Of a DNA stretch of 64,000 nt, positions 46,278-58,373 are shown piece after piece. The position numbers were made by a program, and so were the translations under genes. The DNA comes from Aphelenchoides besseyi. Its lineage: Eukaryota; Nematoda; Chromadorea; Rhabditida; Aphelenchoididae. Below the pieces are notes generated by a model. That model made no database searches. It had not been told where the DNA came from and was given only the letters and a program-made list of their open reading frames with translations. The stretch spans positions 16,058,001 through 16,122,000 of the forward strand of contig JAMPIQ010000001.1 of the NCBI GenBank assembly GCA_024699855.1, given 5' to 3'. Each line of letters opens with the position of its first letter. Position 1 is the first letter of the stretch.

Positions 46278-48734
46278 TTATTGATTAGTAGCTACCGTTG
46301 ATACCTTCGGTGGTTCAACTCCTTGAAGTTGAACAATGAGAATCTGCTTTGAGTTCCTTGTGTTTGAACTGTCCAAGGTTATACGAAGTTTATTGGTGCT
46401 CATCAACTGACTGGTTTCCATGGAGTAAACAAACGAATTGTTGTCCTGCAATTTCTCCAACGGCTTTCCATTTAGTTCAACTTCAACCAACGGCGTTAAT
46501 CCCCAGCAAACGGAAACCACAGACTGGAAATCAAAGGATTGACATAGCGGCCGTGAACTTACTCGGTCAGTTGCATTAACCAAACCGAAAAGCACAAGTC
46601 CACACAAGTTTTCATCGACATGATTATCGCATTTCATTGGCATCGTGAACTCCCATTCGTCCTTCTCGAAAAGCGGCACTTGAAAGATGCCAGAAAACGT
46701 GTGAAATTTGAAATCACCACCACTGAAAGAAAGTGATTAGAATCCAATACAAAAAACGATTGTCACTTACCGCAAAATGCATCCTCGAGCCTTAGATAAC
46801 GATTTATGAAGTGCTTCATGATAATTGAGTGCCGGTTTCTGTTGAGTTTTACTTAGATTGGGATGTGAAAACACTAAAGACTCAGCAGGATTAAAAGTTT
46901 CAAATCGTAGAATACCGGATTGAAAAGCTGCCCCGGAGCATAAAAGCAATTTCGACATCTCCAAATTGTTTGTGCGTAATGCAGAGATCAATGGCGATTC
47001 ACCACGTGTATCAATAGTGTTGATTTGGGAACATAATTCAACCAACTTTCGTGCGTGACAGATTCGTCTTGACATCACGGCAACGTGAAGTGGAGTCCGT
47101 TGATGCTCGGTGTCACGCTTATTTACATCAGCACCCGCATTCACCAAACAGTCCATCACTTCATCCGGAGTATGTTGTTGATCACAAGACATTTCAGCAA
47201 TCTAAAGTAAAAATAAAAAGCTTTAAAATCGACAAACTTACACGATGAAGTAAAGTTCGACCCGTAGAATCGATAGCGTTTAACTCCAACTTATTGGCTT
47301 TGTTTCGAATAGCAGCACGTACAATCAAAATCTTTGATGCCAAACAAGCATCTTGGAATTCCTAAACCCTTTCCTGTGTTGGTCTCAACGTTCTTTGTAA
47401 CTTGCCTTTTGACTTATTCCTTTGCCACTGATTAGAACGTTGGAATCCGTTGACAAACGAGAGTAACTCAAGAGTTGTTGCGGTGGAATGTTCAATGTTG
47501 CGGTCAGCGAGTAGTTTGTTCCGGGCAGTCGACATTCCTTGTCACGTTCTTGTTCAACAGCCGGACGCCATTGCACAGTCGGTTGTTTCGTTTGAGTTGG
47601 TTGATCTAAGAGGACGTAAATGAAAAAGAAAGAGCAACTCACTTGTTGGTGATTCTGAATTTGACTTCGACGAAGTGGAATCGGTCTCAACATTTTCTTG
47701 TGGTGGACTAGCAGGTGGGGGATCTGCAATCCAAACAGTTAGTCGAAAGAAAATGAATGATTCAATTACCAACAGGTGCTTTTTTTGGAATACGAAAAGA
47801 TGAGCTGCTTGTTGGTTTGACTTTCGCTTCAGTGCTTTCGAAATCACCATCGTCCAAACTGATTCTCGACTTCACTTTCTTTGCTTTCAAGGGCACCTTT
47901 TCTTCTTCCTCTTCGGATGATAGAAAATCGGAGATTTCCTCTTCATCAGATGATTCCTCTGATGAATCGGACAAAATGGCAGCGCGACGTCGTTTCGCTT
48001 TGGAATTCTGACTTCGCGTTTTGGGTTTTGCTCGTTTCGTCGAAGAACGAAATCGAGAACGACGAGATGCTGAAACTATCGATCAACAGAAATCGAACAA
48101 AGAAACTTACAGGCAATGCTTTCGCTTCCACTCTCCGATTTCGGACGAGTTGGTGGCAACAAGTCGCGAAGTTGAGATCGAGTCAAACGACCGGTATCGC
48201 ATTGCTCACTCAGGAGCTGCAAACGAATTCGAAAGCTTTGCGATCAGAAACCTACACGCTCAGATGGAGTCAGAATACGATCATCAACGAACAGATTTCT
48301 CAGCTCTCGCTGTTCGGCATTGGGAGCAACAAACCAATCCGCTTTTCTCTCTTCATCACTGGACGATACGAAATCGAACTTGGCTCCGGACCTCTTAGCA
48401 TTCTCGATTCCGTGCAATTTCTTGTAGTCGCCCAAAATTTGTCGCGCATTTTCGCCTAAACTACAATCAAAACAATCTAACCAGTTTCACAAAACGCAAA
48501 TTACAGATGGGTCTCAGGTTCCCATGTGTCCGAATTAGCGTCGTAGCCCACCCAACGAATCCTATATCTGTATTGACCGCGCTCCTTTCTGTGAGATATT
48601 ATCTTTTCAATCTAAAAACCGTAATAGAAAGCGGATGACCAACATTAAAGTACCTCGTGAATGTTGTCGTCAGATTCCGAGCTTTGGGTCTTCGCACTTG
48701 AATCTTCTTTAGTGTCTGGAGAATCGCTGGACAT
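46278..48734 (-). CDS. chromodomain plus ankyrin-repeat protein (MPP8-like)
   Basis: The ATG at 48734 gives an acidic leader (MSSDSPDTKEDSSAK), then a chromodomain: IHE-IEKIISHRKERGQYRYRI followed by RWVGYDANSDTWEPETHL, with the Tyr/Trp cage residues of H3K9me readers. A long charged, Ser-rich middle follows (SASRRSRFRSSTKRAKPK, ILSDSSEESSDEEEI). Then come about three ankyrin repeats (NAIDSTGRTLLHRIAEM; GADVNKRDTEHQRTPLHVAV; INTIDTRGESPLISALR) and a globular C-terminal region ending VEPPKVSTVATNQ at the TAA 46278-46280. Order and length (about 690 residues) match MPHOSPH8, the HUSH-complex reader that links H3K9 methylation to silencing of transposons; the correspondence is by architecture only. 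One intron (47362-47405) has a GC donor. Exons of the middle part were joined by eye and single boundaries may be off. Confidence 0.85.
47362..47405 (-). other. GC-AG intron in the MPP8-like gene
   Basis: A 44-nt intron, donor CAAAAG/gcaagt and acceptor gtttag/GAATTC. It joins GKGISQK to EFQDACLASK, the start of the ankyrin region, in phase. Confidence 0.85.
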
Positions 48735-49304
48735 ATCGTTGTTGACCGTTTGTACACAAATCGACGTATGAGTCGGTGGAGATGAACGGCGCGATTGTCA
48801 GCACAAGCGAACACGAACAGAATGCCAACAACCGAAAAGTCTCGTGGTCGGTTTTCCAATACACTCGTAAGGTAAAATAAAAACTGAATAGAAAGTGTCA
48901 TAAACTCATTTCATCGAATCATACAAGTTGTCTTAAAAGCTCAACAGACTTGAACATCTTCAATTCGATGAATAAGTTGGCTGACAATCGAACTCTCATA
49001 AATTTAGTTTGACCGGCACTCTGTAATTTACAGACGTTTTCCAATTTACCAGTCCCTTTACGCAACTTGAAAAATAGATCGATATGCCGGTCAAAATCAA
49101 AACTACGATGATTTATTCTGATTACATTTTCTAATTAGAAATAATCGTCGTTTATGCATAGCATAGCATTTGAAGTCAATAGAGGTTGTTGTGAATATTG
49201 AGTGGATAAATTAGAGAACAGATGTTAAACTCTTGTCTGTTCGCTAGTTCTCCAGACTAATTTATAAGCTTTGATTCTATCATTTCAATTTTACGAGACC
49301 TTAC
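48735..49304. other. intergenic interval between divergent genes
   Basis: Shared upstream region of the MPP8-like gene (minus) and a 7TM receptor gene (plus). AT-rich toward the receptor; nothing further recognised. Confidence 0.5.
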
Positions 49305-50370
49305 ATGTCCGATCCAAACTTCGAACAATCGGTTCTTAGCAGTTGGCCAACAGAACAACAACTATTCTTTTATTGTGTTGCTCAGTACGTAGTTTTGTTC
49401 ATTAGTACAATAACCACAGCCTTAACCGTCACTGCAATCTATAAAGTCTCTCCAAAAGATATGGGTGCACACAAGTACCTTCTGTTACATCAGATCATCC
49501 TTAACTTTTTGTTCAATTTGATGATTGGCATTTGGTGTCCGATAGCGGTCACTCCGTCTTATTGTCTCTACAGTGTATCTCCTATCTTTCGTTTCACATC
49601 ATGGAAAGTTATAAGATGGCTGATAATTATACAAGGAATAATTGCCGTGCAAAAAACAGTGGCTCTTGGAATGGCAATCGCTCATCGAATCATCATAACA
49701 ATAAACAATTCAAATTGGTTGGCAAAGCTCTACTTCTTTCTGTGGCCATGGAGTTGGATGGCATTCGTTAAATTTTGTTGTATTTTCATCTTCGTAAGCA
49801 ATTCTTTTTTGATGTAACACTTGTGTTTAGATCATTTTTTATATAAGCGATGAGGAGTACAGTAGTGCTCGACAAAAGTTGGAAGCAAAAAGCACAAAAA
49901 TGCAACACGTCTATCAAACCGAAATGTCTGTTGTTTGTATTGATTTCATCGGTGGATGGAAAATCAAAGCTCATTTGTTAGCAGCCTTTGGTGTATTAAT
50001 TTTTGTTATAGGCTCATCCACTATTGCGTATTGCGTCTATTTGATCTACCGAAGAAGAAGGTTGTTTCATGCGAATACCCTGAAAATGCAATGGATGCTT
50101 CTACGAGTAGTTTTTATCCAGGGAATTGTTTTGGCGATGTTTGTTGCTGTACCTGCAATAATAGTTTACATTGTCGCCATCTTACATCTACGAAATTCAA
50201 CTACTGTAATCTTTCTGGTTGCTGTAATTATCACCACTCATTCAACCATTGATACGGGATTAATCGTTGTGTTGATTCGCAACTACCGAAACTTTGTTTT
50301 ACGTTTTCTCTCATTCGGAAAAGTCAAAATGTCCGATACACGTATCACTGCTATTTCTCGTACCTTTTAA
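49305..50370 (+). CDS. 7TM chemoreceptor-type GPCR (Str/Srh/Sri superfamily-like)
   Basis: Two exons, 49305-49793 and 49831-50370, give 342 residues. Seven hydrophobic segments can be counted, starting at LFFYCVAQYVVLFISTITTA and ending near VIFLVAVIITTHSTIDTGLI. Between them are HKYLLLHQIILNFLFNLMIG (TM2, typical of nematode Srh/Str-like receptors) and LLRVVFIQGIVLAMFVAVPA (TM6, with the family's Q-G..P pattern). The short tail is NYRNFVLRFLSFGKVK. Such receptors usually sit in the cilia of chemosensory neurons. The single 37-nt intron follows CCIFIF. I cannot separate the exact Str/Srh/Sri subfamily by eye. Confidence 0.88.
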
Positions 50371-50427
50371 TTGAAACTATGTTGATCTACATAAGATGAT
50401 TAAACATAAGTGTGTGGACGACTGTAA

Positions 50428-50718
50428 ATGACCAAACAACTAGACTTGCTAATGAAAAACATCTATTACGGTAGAACCGTGTTGAAGCGTCCTGCAGCTT
50501 GTCGTGCGTACGAACATTTCATGGTGCGAAGTTCAGGACTTTATAATCCGTCGAATGGAATGTACAATTTAACATACGTCAAGAAATGGAATAACACTTT
50601 TGCTCACTGCATTCGAAGTATCGCTGCAATGAAGGCACCTGCACAAATCGTGGATATCTCTTCTGCGGATTGGCATCACCACATAAAGTGTCACGAAAAA
50701 AGGATTTTGATAACATGA
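50428..50718 (+). CDS. short open frame, unrecognised
   Basis: A 96-codon frame from an ATG (MTKQLDLLMKNIYYGRTVLK) to a TGA, 58 bp after the receptor stop, same strand. It has no signal peptide or membrane segment and contains YVKKWNNTFAHCIRSIAAM. The composition looks protein-like. It may be an independent small gene, an exon, or a fragment of an element. Confidence 0.35.
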   Translation: MTKQLDLLMKNIYYGRTVLKRPAACRAYEHFMVRSSGLYNPSNGMYNLTYVKKWNNTFAHCIRSIAAMKAPAQIVDISSADWHHHIKCHEKRILIT

Positions 50719-51477
50719 ACAGTTGGAGCACAAGTAGAAAAGTATGCTTATAATGATGTAATTTGTTAATTACAAATTGAATTCAATTGAGAAAGTCATG
50801 TTGAAATGACACAAGTTCTTTTATGTCGCTGAACCTTTGGATTTGATGTCGACTCTGTTTCTTTATATCTCCACCAATCGATTACTTTGTTGCTGTTTAC
50901 ACGTTGTTCACATCTTTCCATTTTGTGGACCTTTAAAACCATTTGTTCCACTCGCAACTCTTCAGATTGTTTTTAAGACACCTAATTGGTCGTTTGCTTT
51001 AAACTCATTGTAATCTTTGTTGATTGGGTTGATTAACTAAAAGTTCAAGATTTAAACAAAGTTCTCTTTGAAAATCGTTATTCTCAACCTATTGATGAAC
51101 TAATTGACCACAAACAAGAAGCTGATGGTCAACTGACCTCTTGATCGACATGTCGATCAAAAACATGATCTACGGTGATTTGTCTTGATAGCTTCTATGC
51201 CTACTTGGCATATCAATGATAGTGAGATTCAATAGGGATTATTTGTACTGGTAACCTTTTAATTTTTGATTACACGCCGCTAGCCGGTTGTATGTGGATT
51301 TGTACGCTTGGCGGGGCCATTTGAGTGCCGAAAACGTTCATAAACACACACGACATAAAAAGGTAAAGAACTCGGCATTCTCATCGACTACACGCTTTTC
51401 GACCACCTGAAGCAACAGACTGGTTTTTTTGGATTCTAAGACTTTGTTTCATCATCCCGTTTATTTGCGGCAAAAAC
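50719..51477. other. intergenic interval
   Basis: AT-rich on both strands, no frame of note. Confidence 0.5.
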
Positions 51478-52413
51478 ATGAGTCAGACTGTTGGGGGCCA
51501 GATTATCGTAGATTCCAATGGGGAGCCGAAAAGAAGAAATTTCAACATCATGCCAAAGTCTATGTTCGTTCTTCCGACTCACTTTGCTGAGAACATTTGG
51601 AACGACAGAGTAGTCGCGTATTTTCGAGTTTGTTCGGAGTTTCCGTTGTTTATTTTCAGATGCTCTAGACTCCGTGGAGATGCACAAAACCAAATCATCT
51701 CAATCGTTAAATCAAAAACCCGAACAATGCTGTCTAACCATCGAAACGGAAGAAGATCAACGACTCAAAACCTCAACGTCGATGACAAGTTTGAATGTGA
51801 AAATGAAGAGAAAAATCCAACGCATCAGAAGTCAGTTTTATGTCTCTTCTCTCAACTTCTTTCTTGTAGAAAACCAGTGTGTTGGTGTGGTTGTGATGTT
51901 GATTCTCGGAGCAACCTTCCAAGGCTTAGCGTACATGGCATCCGTTTGGTCGGCCGAATTGAATGCGGAACTCATTGAAGCAGCCGTTGCAAAGCATGAA
52001 CAGTCGTTCAATTACAAATTCAAGAAAGGTAATCAGTGATCTTCGATTCTCGAATCTTTTTTTAGCGGTCAGCGGAGCACCATCAAAATATCTAATTGGA
52101 CTCTTGAACTTCGGTGGACGTACTTTTTCGGCAATCGGCACACTGATGTTGGTACAAGTGATCGTAACGTTCTGTCGACGTCGACGAGGTCGCTGTTTGA
52201 AAGGAACCTCCGGACAAGCCGACGACATGTTGGCCGAACAACTACAACCCGAAGGTTTCAGCGAAGCGATCGGCGAGTGTTGTATGGGCTGCATCGTAAG
52301 TTCGCCAATTGCGCAATCAATGGAATACTGTAGGGCAAATTTTGTTTTTAATGGATTCCAATATTACGATTTTTATGGTCAAACTTAATTGTTTTCAATT
52401 TCAGAGCTTTTGA
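51478..52413 (+). CDS. small two-pass membrane protein, unrecognised
   Basis: Secure exons: 51660-51830, 51870-52028, 52066-52295 and a last one at 52405-52413. They encode a Ser/Lys-rich N-terminal tail (MHKTKSSQSLNQKPEQCC), a first membrane helix (QCVGVVVMLILGATFQGLAY), a loop, a second helix (YLIGLLNFGGRTFSAIGTLM) and a basic plus acidic tail (VTFCRRRRGRCLKG; DDMLAEQLQPEGFSEAIGEC). The 5' end is uncertain. An ATG at 51478 opens MSQTVGGQIIVDSNGEPKRR, but the only in-phase join needs a 28-nt intron. Alternatively translation starts at 51680 after a TTATTTTCAG trans-splice-like acceptor. Function unknown. Confidence 0.6.
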
Positions 52414-53244
52414 GAATCCGAAACTCTTCGAATACCGTTGGGACGACTATCCGATTAACACGGGTCTCAATTTTCCCGATGAATTTCCTCAACTCGGTTG
52501 TGAATTTTGTAAATAAATTGTTAGTACCTTCTGACTTCTCGTCATTTGAAATTCAAACCGCTTTCCGGTTGGTCGAAAATAACACTAGGAATTTGACGAG
52601 ACCTGACACGTGGGCGACGTTGAATTATTTGAGATGTTAATTGGCAGCTTTCATACAGTTTTTCTTCAACACGTGATACAAATTTCGCTGCAAAAACCCT
52701 TCCGACGACCACTGGGTCTCAGGAGAGAGTGAGAGAGAGGACCAACAGATGTCATTTCGTTGAGCTCTCCCTCCAAAAACGGCGGCGGTATGTGTGCCAT
52801 GAAAAGATTCGTGTGCCATTGAAAGAAGAGGACTCAAAAATTTTTTAGTTGCGTAGAAGCACACCGCCGACCGGTTGGCCGGAATTTGCATTCCAGTCGT
52901 CGAGAAATTTCTTTTCACTAACTCGTCCTGTTAACCGAATTTTCTTGCTAATCAAAACTCTAGACTTCTTCGGTTTCCGAAAACCCGATTTTTCTTTCAA
53001 TTTTTCCGAGAAAACGATGCCGAAACTTTCTTGTCGTCGCTTCTTCGACACGTTCCTTTTATTCATCAAGAGCAGATTTTGGAATCTTCGAAGCCAAATG
53101 TCCCGACCCTTGGGCACGTATCGGACATAAACAAGGACTTCGGTTTTGAACTTTCGTGTTTTCTTTTTTCGAACCTGTGGACGTTGATTGTTTTTAGCTC
53201 AGATCGTCAAGACGTTTTCGCGACTCCGGTGGCCAACCGCCCTC
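52414..53244. other. intergenic interval
   Basis: Frames of 83-93 codons on both strands overlap at 52.85-53.13 kb without protein signals. Upstream region of the armadillo gene. Confidence 0.4.
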
Positions 53245-54686
53245 ATGGGCGGTCAACAGTCGTCGTTCGTGGTCGAAATCGCTGCGTCACGATACGGAAA
53301 GTTTCAAGTGAGTTTAATGGGAATTCGAAGCAAAAGACTTCGTGATTGTTGGTGTTGTACGCGAAAGCAAAATCCGATTACTAAAGAACTCATTTATAAT
53401 TGATAAGTTGGAGAAACTGCTTGGATCCTGTGGTTTCTTTCACAGTAAACCAATTCGGTTATTGAAAAAATCGTCTATGAGCAAAATTCACATGTTGAGG
53501 CTTTCAATTCTGATCTATAGAAACTTTCAGTCCATTCCACAAAAAGATCCCGACGATGATAATTCGGCACAATGGAGAATTACCGTGAATCCGGCATCAG
53601 AGTTCGCAGCAACGGACAGTCTACGGTCGATGATTAATCGACTCTATCATGTTCAGAAGCTGCTCAATCCTTCGGATGTACGACAGATTCTTGCGGCTCT
53701 TCGATTGATGGACGTTGGTCAAGACGTTCTGCTTCCGCTGTTGACCGTCGTATCCAATTCAACGGCCTATCCGGCAAATCAAGTGAGGTTTGAAGTGTCT
53801 TGACTAACCCACTTTTCTTAAGTCCCTTCTTCGAAACTTTGGTGTAACAAAACGAATCGTTGATCTGTTCAATGAGCGGACTTTTGATTGGCCAAAATCT
53901 TGTCGAATCATGTTACTTCAGTGTATTGCCAACATGGTAAACAGATAAACCGGTGCGATTGTCAGTTCTCGTTTAGGCCGTGGATGGTGAGAATGAGCCC
54001 ATTCTTCGACGTGCAATTCCAATGATCGTCCGACGAACCGATTCGACGGTTGAAATGGAGTGTGTTGTTGCGCTCCAAGCTCTGACCAACTTATCAGCTA
54101 CGATTCCGCCTTCACAAGTACAAACCTTCGTTCCCGCCATTCCGCATTGTTTGAATAGACTTTGGGTGAAAGGCGAAGTGAATTTGCATGCCCTTCGATT
54201 GCTCGTCAATTTGTCTTGTTGTCCAGATCTGTAAGCCAAAATTTGATTACTTACTTTCCATCGATTCTTTCAGTGTCCCATATATCTTGGCTTCAAGAGT
54301 AAGCGATCGAACGCAAAACAAACCTACTGTTCCAATTTCAGAGTGTTACGGGAATATTGTCGATTTTGGACGCTGATAAAGCGGATATTTTGATTCGCGC
54401 AATTACTTGGCTGCTATGCATGAGCTCAGCTGTGGAAGCATTGAACATCACCTACGATCAGATTGCACCATTGAATCAGGATCCTTTCAACAATCAAAAC
54501 TACACTCTCTACCATACGCTGTACGCTATTCGCGGACGAGCAGAACTCATGGCCAAAGTTCGTCAACTGGCAAACGAACACAAGAATCCGGAGATCGTAA
54601 ACAAATCAACTCGTCTATTAGAAGTATTGGGAAAGATCTCACCGATGCGTGAATCACTTTATAATTTGGATCGAATTTTGCAATAA
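53245..54686 (+). CDS. armadillo-repeat protein (ARMC10-like), predicted N-myristoylated
   Basis: Exons 53245-53307, 53531-53782, 53823-53936, 53977-54230, 54274-54298 and 54342-54686 give about 350 residues. The N-terminus MGGQQSS fits the Met-Gly-x-x-x-Ser myristoylation signal. The rest is a helical array with armadillo spacing: DVRQILAALRLMDVGQDVLL, SLLRNFGVTKRIVDLFNE, VEMECVVALQALTNLSATIP and NLHALRLLVNLSCCPDL, closest in pattern to the ARMC10/ARMCX domain. The fifth exon is only 25 nt (VPYILASR). Those vertebrate relatives work at the mitochondrial surface. Here the lipid anchor replaces a membrane helix, so location is open. Confidence 0.78.
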
Positions 54687-54816
54687 CTTTTCACTAATTA
54701 TCAGACCTGATTATGTCGTAAAGGCGGTTTATCCGCACCTCCTCACTACTAACTAGTTGTGATTAGTTTAATAAACTTTTGAAGAGCTTGTAAAGATTTT
54801 ATTCGAATTCCTAACT

Positions 54817-55523
54817 TCAAAGCCCGTACTTCGAAAAACGAAACATCGAACCGAAGGCACTGCGAATCTTTTGCCAATCGGATCTTTCGAATCGAGCGGA
54901 TAGACGTGTGAAAATGGTGTTTGCTCGTTTGTGTGTAAGCCACTAAAAACAAAGATTATTGTGATATGTTCTTGAACACATCTGTTAAACGTGTAGGATA
55001 ACTGATCAATTAGATGTTCGAATGATTTCAAAAACATACCGAGTTCATTACACGAAAAGTTTCTTTTCCAATTCCCGTCGATTGCATTCCACGCTTCTTC
55101 ATTTCGGCCGCATAACCGCACAATTGCTCGTAGATAGGACTTAGATTGTTACTCAAGACTTCTTTCAATGTGTTGACCGACATTGCTGTTTTTGCCGGAC
55201 CCAAAGTAATTGCCAATTGAGCCACATAACTCATGACTTGAGAGTATTGAGAGGATGTTAGCACGTTGGTCATTTTGTTGAACACATCAGTTACCATAGG
55301 ATTGAATTCTTTTTGAGCTTCGACGTCTTGGGCAATTACATTAGAAACCTAAGAGCGACATTCCGAGTCTTAAGTTCATGTTCTTTACCTCAATTAGTTG
55401 AGAATCGGAAAGATATGGCGAGATTAAGCTGTTCAGTCGTTTCACGGTCACTTTCTGATTATTACTTGTTGCAGAAGAAGTGGAGAGTAAAAGAAGACCA
55501 AAAAGAACTGACAGTCGAGCCAT
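54817..55523 (-). CDS. secreted helical protein, nematode-type
   Basis: Exons 55523-55389, 55348-55040 and 54942-54817 give about 190 residues. A signal peptide (MARLSVLFGLLLLSTSSATS) precedes an all-helical, cysteine-poor protein: VKRLNSLISPYLSDSQLIE, VTDVFNKMTNVLTSSQYSQV, LGPAKTAMSVNTLKEVLSNN, and a basic end RLSARFERSDWQKIR. The general look (signal peptide plus repeated amphipathic helices) recalls nematode secreted families such as DUF148/SXP-RAL2, but no diagnostic motif is visible. The 97-nt second intron is longer than most here. Confidence 0.7.
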
Positions 55524-56977
55524 GACTGACGAACTCTTCGAAAATCTCGGTATCGTGTTTCTATTCGACCAAACAAGCGGATGATCTCTCGATTATTGGA
55601 ATTCGCCATCAGAGTTCAACCATTAGGTTTTGTAGAACTTTTGTGCAAAGAGCAATCGAATTACTTTTGTGAGGTCAAACGTATTTGTTTTCGGAATCGT
55701 TTATAATCGAATTGCTTCTACGAACATACGAAAACTCGTTAATGGAAATCACATGTCGTTTTGGGTTGTGATTATGAGTTCAACGAACTGCTCAGAATTG
55801 CTTTAACGATAAACATCTTGGACCTTCGAAACTCTGTTGTTTATTAAAGTTCACAACGAACTGCGTCAACGAACTTGTGAATTTGAATGCCGCATGAGAA
55901 CCGTAAACTTACGATGACGTTGATGATTAAGAAACTTTTTTGCGTAAATGTTGTAGTCTGAAAATTTGATTAATCACCTCGACTCAAAAGCCTACGTTTA
56001 ACATCAATGACTACTTTCCTAGAGTTTTCGGACATAGCAAATCGTTTGAGGGAGATTTCAACGAAATCGAAGGAGCCGACTGAAATTTGCGTGCTGTCGA
56101 CTTCCGATTTGTGTTGCATCTCAAACCGAAGGCTCGAAAATCCGTTGAATTGACTAATTAGTTATAGAGCGGAGGAAGAAGAAGGACGACCAAATGACCA
56201 AATGGCAAGTTAATGAGCGAAATGTTCGACAACTCACAAAGTTTTCGAATTGTACTCGATCATCAAAACAACTTACTTCCACGAATTCACACTGTCAACT
56301 TTCCTGAGACAATGACGCACAACTACAATTCGTGTACGAAATAAATGGACTTTTATCACGACTCCACGCTTCGTATGTGAATTAGCGTCTAGTCAATCAA
56401 GGATTGTATTCCGCGATAGAGGAGTGTGTTCGTTTCGTCGACGATCAATTACCGACAATTTGTTTCCGAATTCGGTCATTGACATAACTTTTTGAAATTG
56501 TCCATCGGGAATTGTTTTCCGGCCTTCAACGAGTGTTCTTTTCAGAAAGTTCGTTTGTGCCGTTCTCACCTGTTCCGTGAATTAGAACTGCTGCTCTGTG
56601 TCCCGCCTTTCTTCGACACAAACTCAATTTGTCTATGCGCGGTCGTGATGTTTAAAACGCAGACCGACATTTGTCCGCGAGATTTCACGTTCAACAAAAT
56701 TGCCGAATCGTTAATCTGTTTTTAATGGAATCCTAAATGACTATTACGAAATCACCTGATCATTCTGACTACGGTATACCTTTAGACAGGGATACAAAAA
56801 GTTTTTTGTAGTTAGTCGGAAAGACAATCGCGTGAGAGGAAATGACAGCATTCGCGTTTTGTGTTTAACCTTCCGATTATCATTTCCGTTCGTCGAGTCA
56901 ACGCGTGTGCTCATACTGAAGTTAAAGGTCTTTCGTGTTTATTACAATTGCAAATTATAGAAGCCGATTGAGACGAA
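55524..56977. other. intergenic interval
   Basis: About 1.45 kb between divergently oriented genes. A 77-codon plus-strand frame (56492-56725) is hydrophobic and Cys-rich but has no partner exons. Confidence 0.4.
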
Positions 56978-58364
56978 ATGATCGGTTTGGATGTTTGCGT
57001 AAGCTCGTGGTTGAGTTTTGTTTTCTAGTTCGACATTTCAGCGATGGAATCATACGAACGAACATTTCTGTGCTCTCTACTCCACGGAATTATGTTTGGC
57101 GATCTTCGCTTTTTTGATCAACTTCCTGATCTTCGTTTACTCCCTCTCGGGTGATCGGTTCAATCCGCACACCGCAATGGTTCGATTGTTGCTATTCGTT
57201 GACGTTGTGTCGAGTTGTGGACACGTATTCGAGAGTTTGGATGCGCTGTTGGAAAGTGAGTTTCGAATCCGAGAGTTTTTGTTAGTAGCAAGCTATAGAG
57301 GCCAAAGTCTGAATGGCCGGCTAATTAACAAGTTGGCTGCATGTCGAGAACTAATTTTGGCATTTAATTGCTTTGTTGCATGTCACAAAGTTCATGGAAG
57401 TATTTTAGGAAATCCTGACTTCACCGACATTGCTACACCACCGGAAGTTCAATTTATTCCGGTGAGCAGTTGCATTATCTATCGACCCTACTTGTTCCTG
57501 TTCCTGATGGCTCGACAGTTCGGAGCGTGTATTGTGTTTGTGATTGGACTTGAGCGGTTCTTGTTCATTCGCTATCCCCTATGGTTCAAAGTCGTTCGAG
57601 TTCGGTAGGTCCGATGGAATAGAAAAAAGAACCGCAATGCTTCTAGGCGTCTTCCAATCGTTATCTTCACATCATTTTTCATTTTCCTCTCTTCATCCAT
57701 TGCCTACACGAACTCGTTGGTCGTAATTCCGAATGAGGGCATTCACTTCACCTGTGAATCAACGTTTGCTTTTGGCGACAATTACGGGTATGTTGCCACT
57801 CAAATGTTCTGATTAATTAGCGCTTAGGTGGTGTCAATCGGCGTTGATCATTTCGAGTTTGGTGGCCGCATGGATGTTGAATTACTACGCTCATACGGTT
57901 GCTCGTCAGGAAAAGGCCTTAGCACATTTCGGTAACAACCGATCACGGATGGCAAGTGAGAGACGAAAAATAAAGTAAGTTGACTCGAAACAACGTTTAT
58001 TAAGCTCTTGATTCAGAAAAGCAATCTTCATTCTGACCATTATGCTGATTTTCGGCGCACTCCCACAAATCGCCGTCGTTGTTTTGCGTCTGATATCTAG
58101 ATGGCGATTGCAACAATGGAAACTGATTGTTCAACAAACGTTCCTGTTGAAAGTTTTTGCCAACATGTTTATGATAAGAAAGTTGGCTCGTGGATCGTCG
58201 ATTTGGCGCGTTCTCGTAAGTTCAACTGATTCATCAACTTCTAATTCCACGATTCTTTTCAGCCACGAGTATTCTGTTGTTGCATTCGTCCGAAAAAACC
58301 GTCTCGTAACGTTGTTGCCGACAATGTCGAATCGGTAGCGTCGATTTCTAAATACGTCCATTAG
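56978..58364 (+). CDS. 7TM GPCR, nematode serpentine receptor type
   Basis: Exons 56978-56998, 57042-57255, 57409-57604, 57647-57787, 57828-57974, 58017-58215 and 58263-58364 give about 339 residues. The segments read LCLAIFAFLINFLIFVYSL (TM1), TAMVRLLLFVDVVSSCGHVF (TM2), YLFLFLMARQFGACIVFVIG leading into LERFLFIRYPLWF (TM3 with an E-R-F motif in the DRY position), LPIVIFTSFFIFLSSSIAY (TM4) and WCQSALIISSLVAAWML (TM5). TM6 is AIFILTIMLIFGALPQIAVV, and TM7 is near LKVFANMFMIRKLARGSSIW. The tail is FCCCIRPKKPSRN, whose cysteines are possible palmitoylation sites. The first exon is only 21 nt. The intron at 57256-57408 is stop-free in frame, so a longer isoform cannot be excluded. The stop lies 9 bp from the stop of a convergent minus-strand gene. 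Confidence 0.85.
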
Positions 58365-58373
58365 ATCTTTTAT

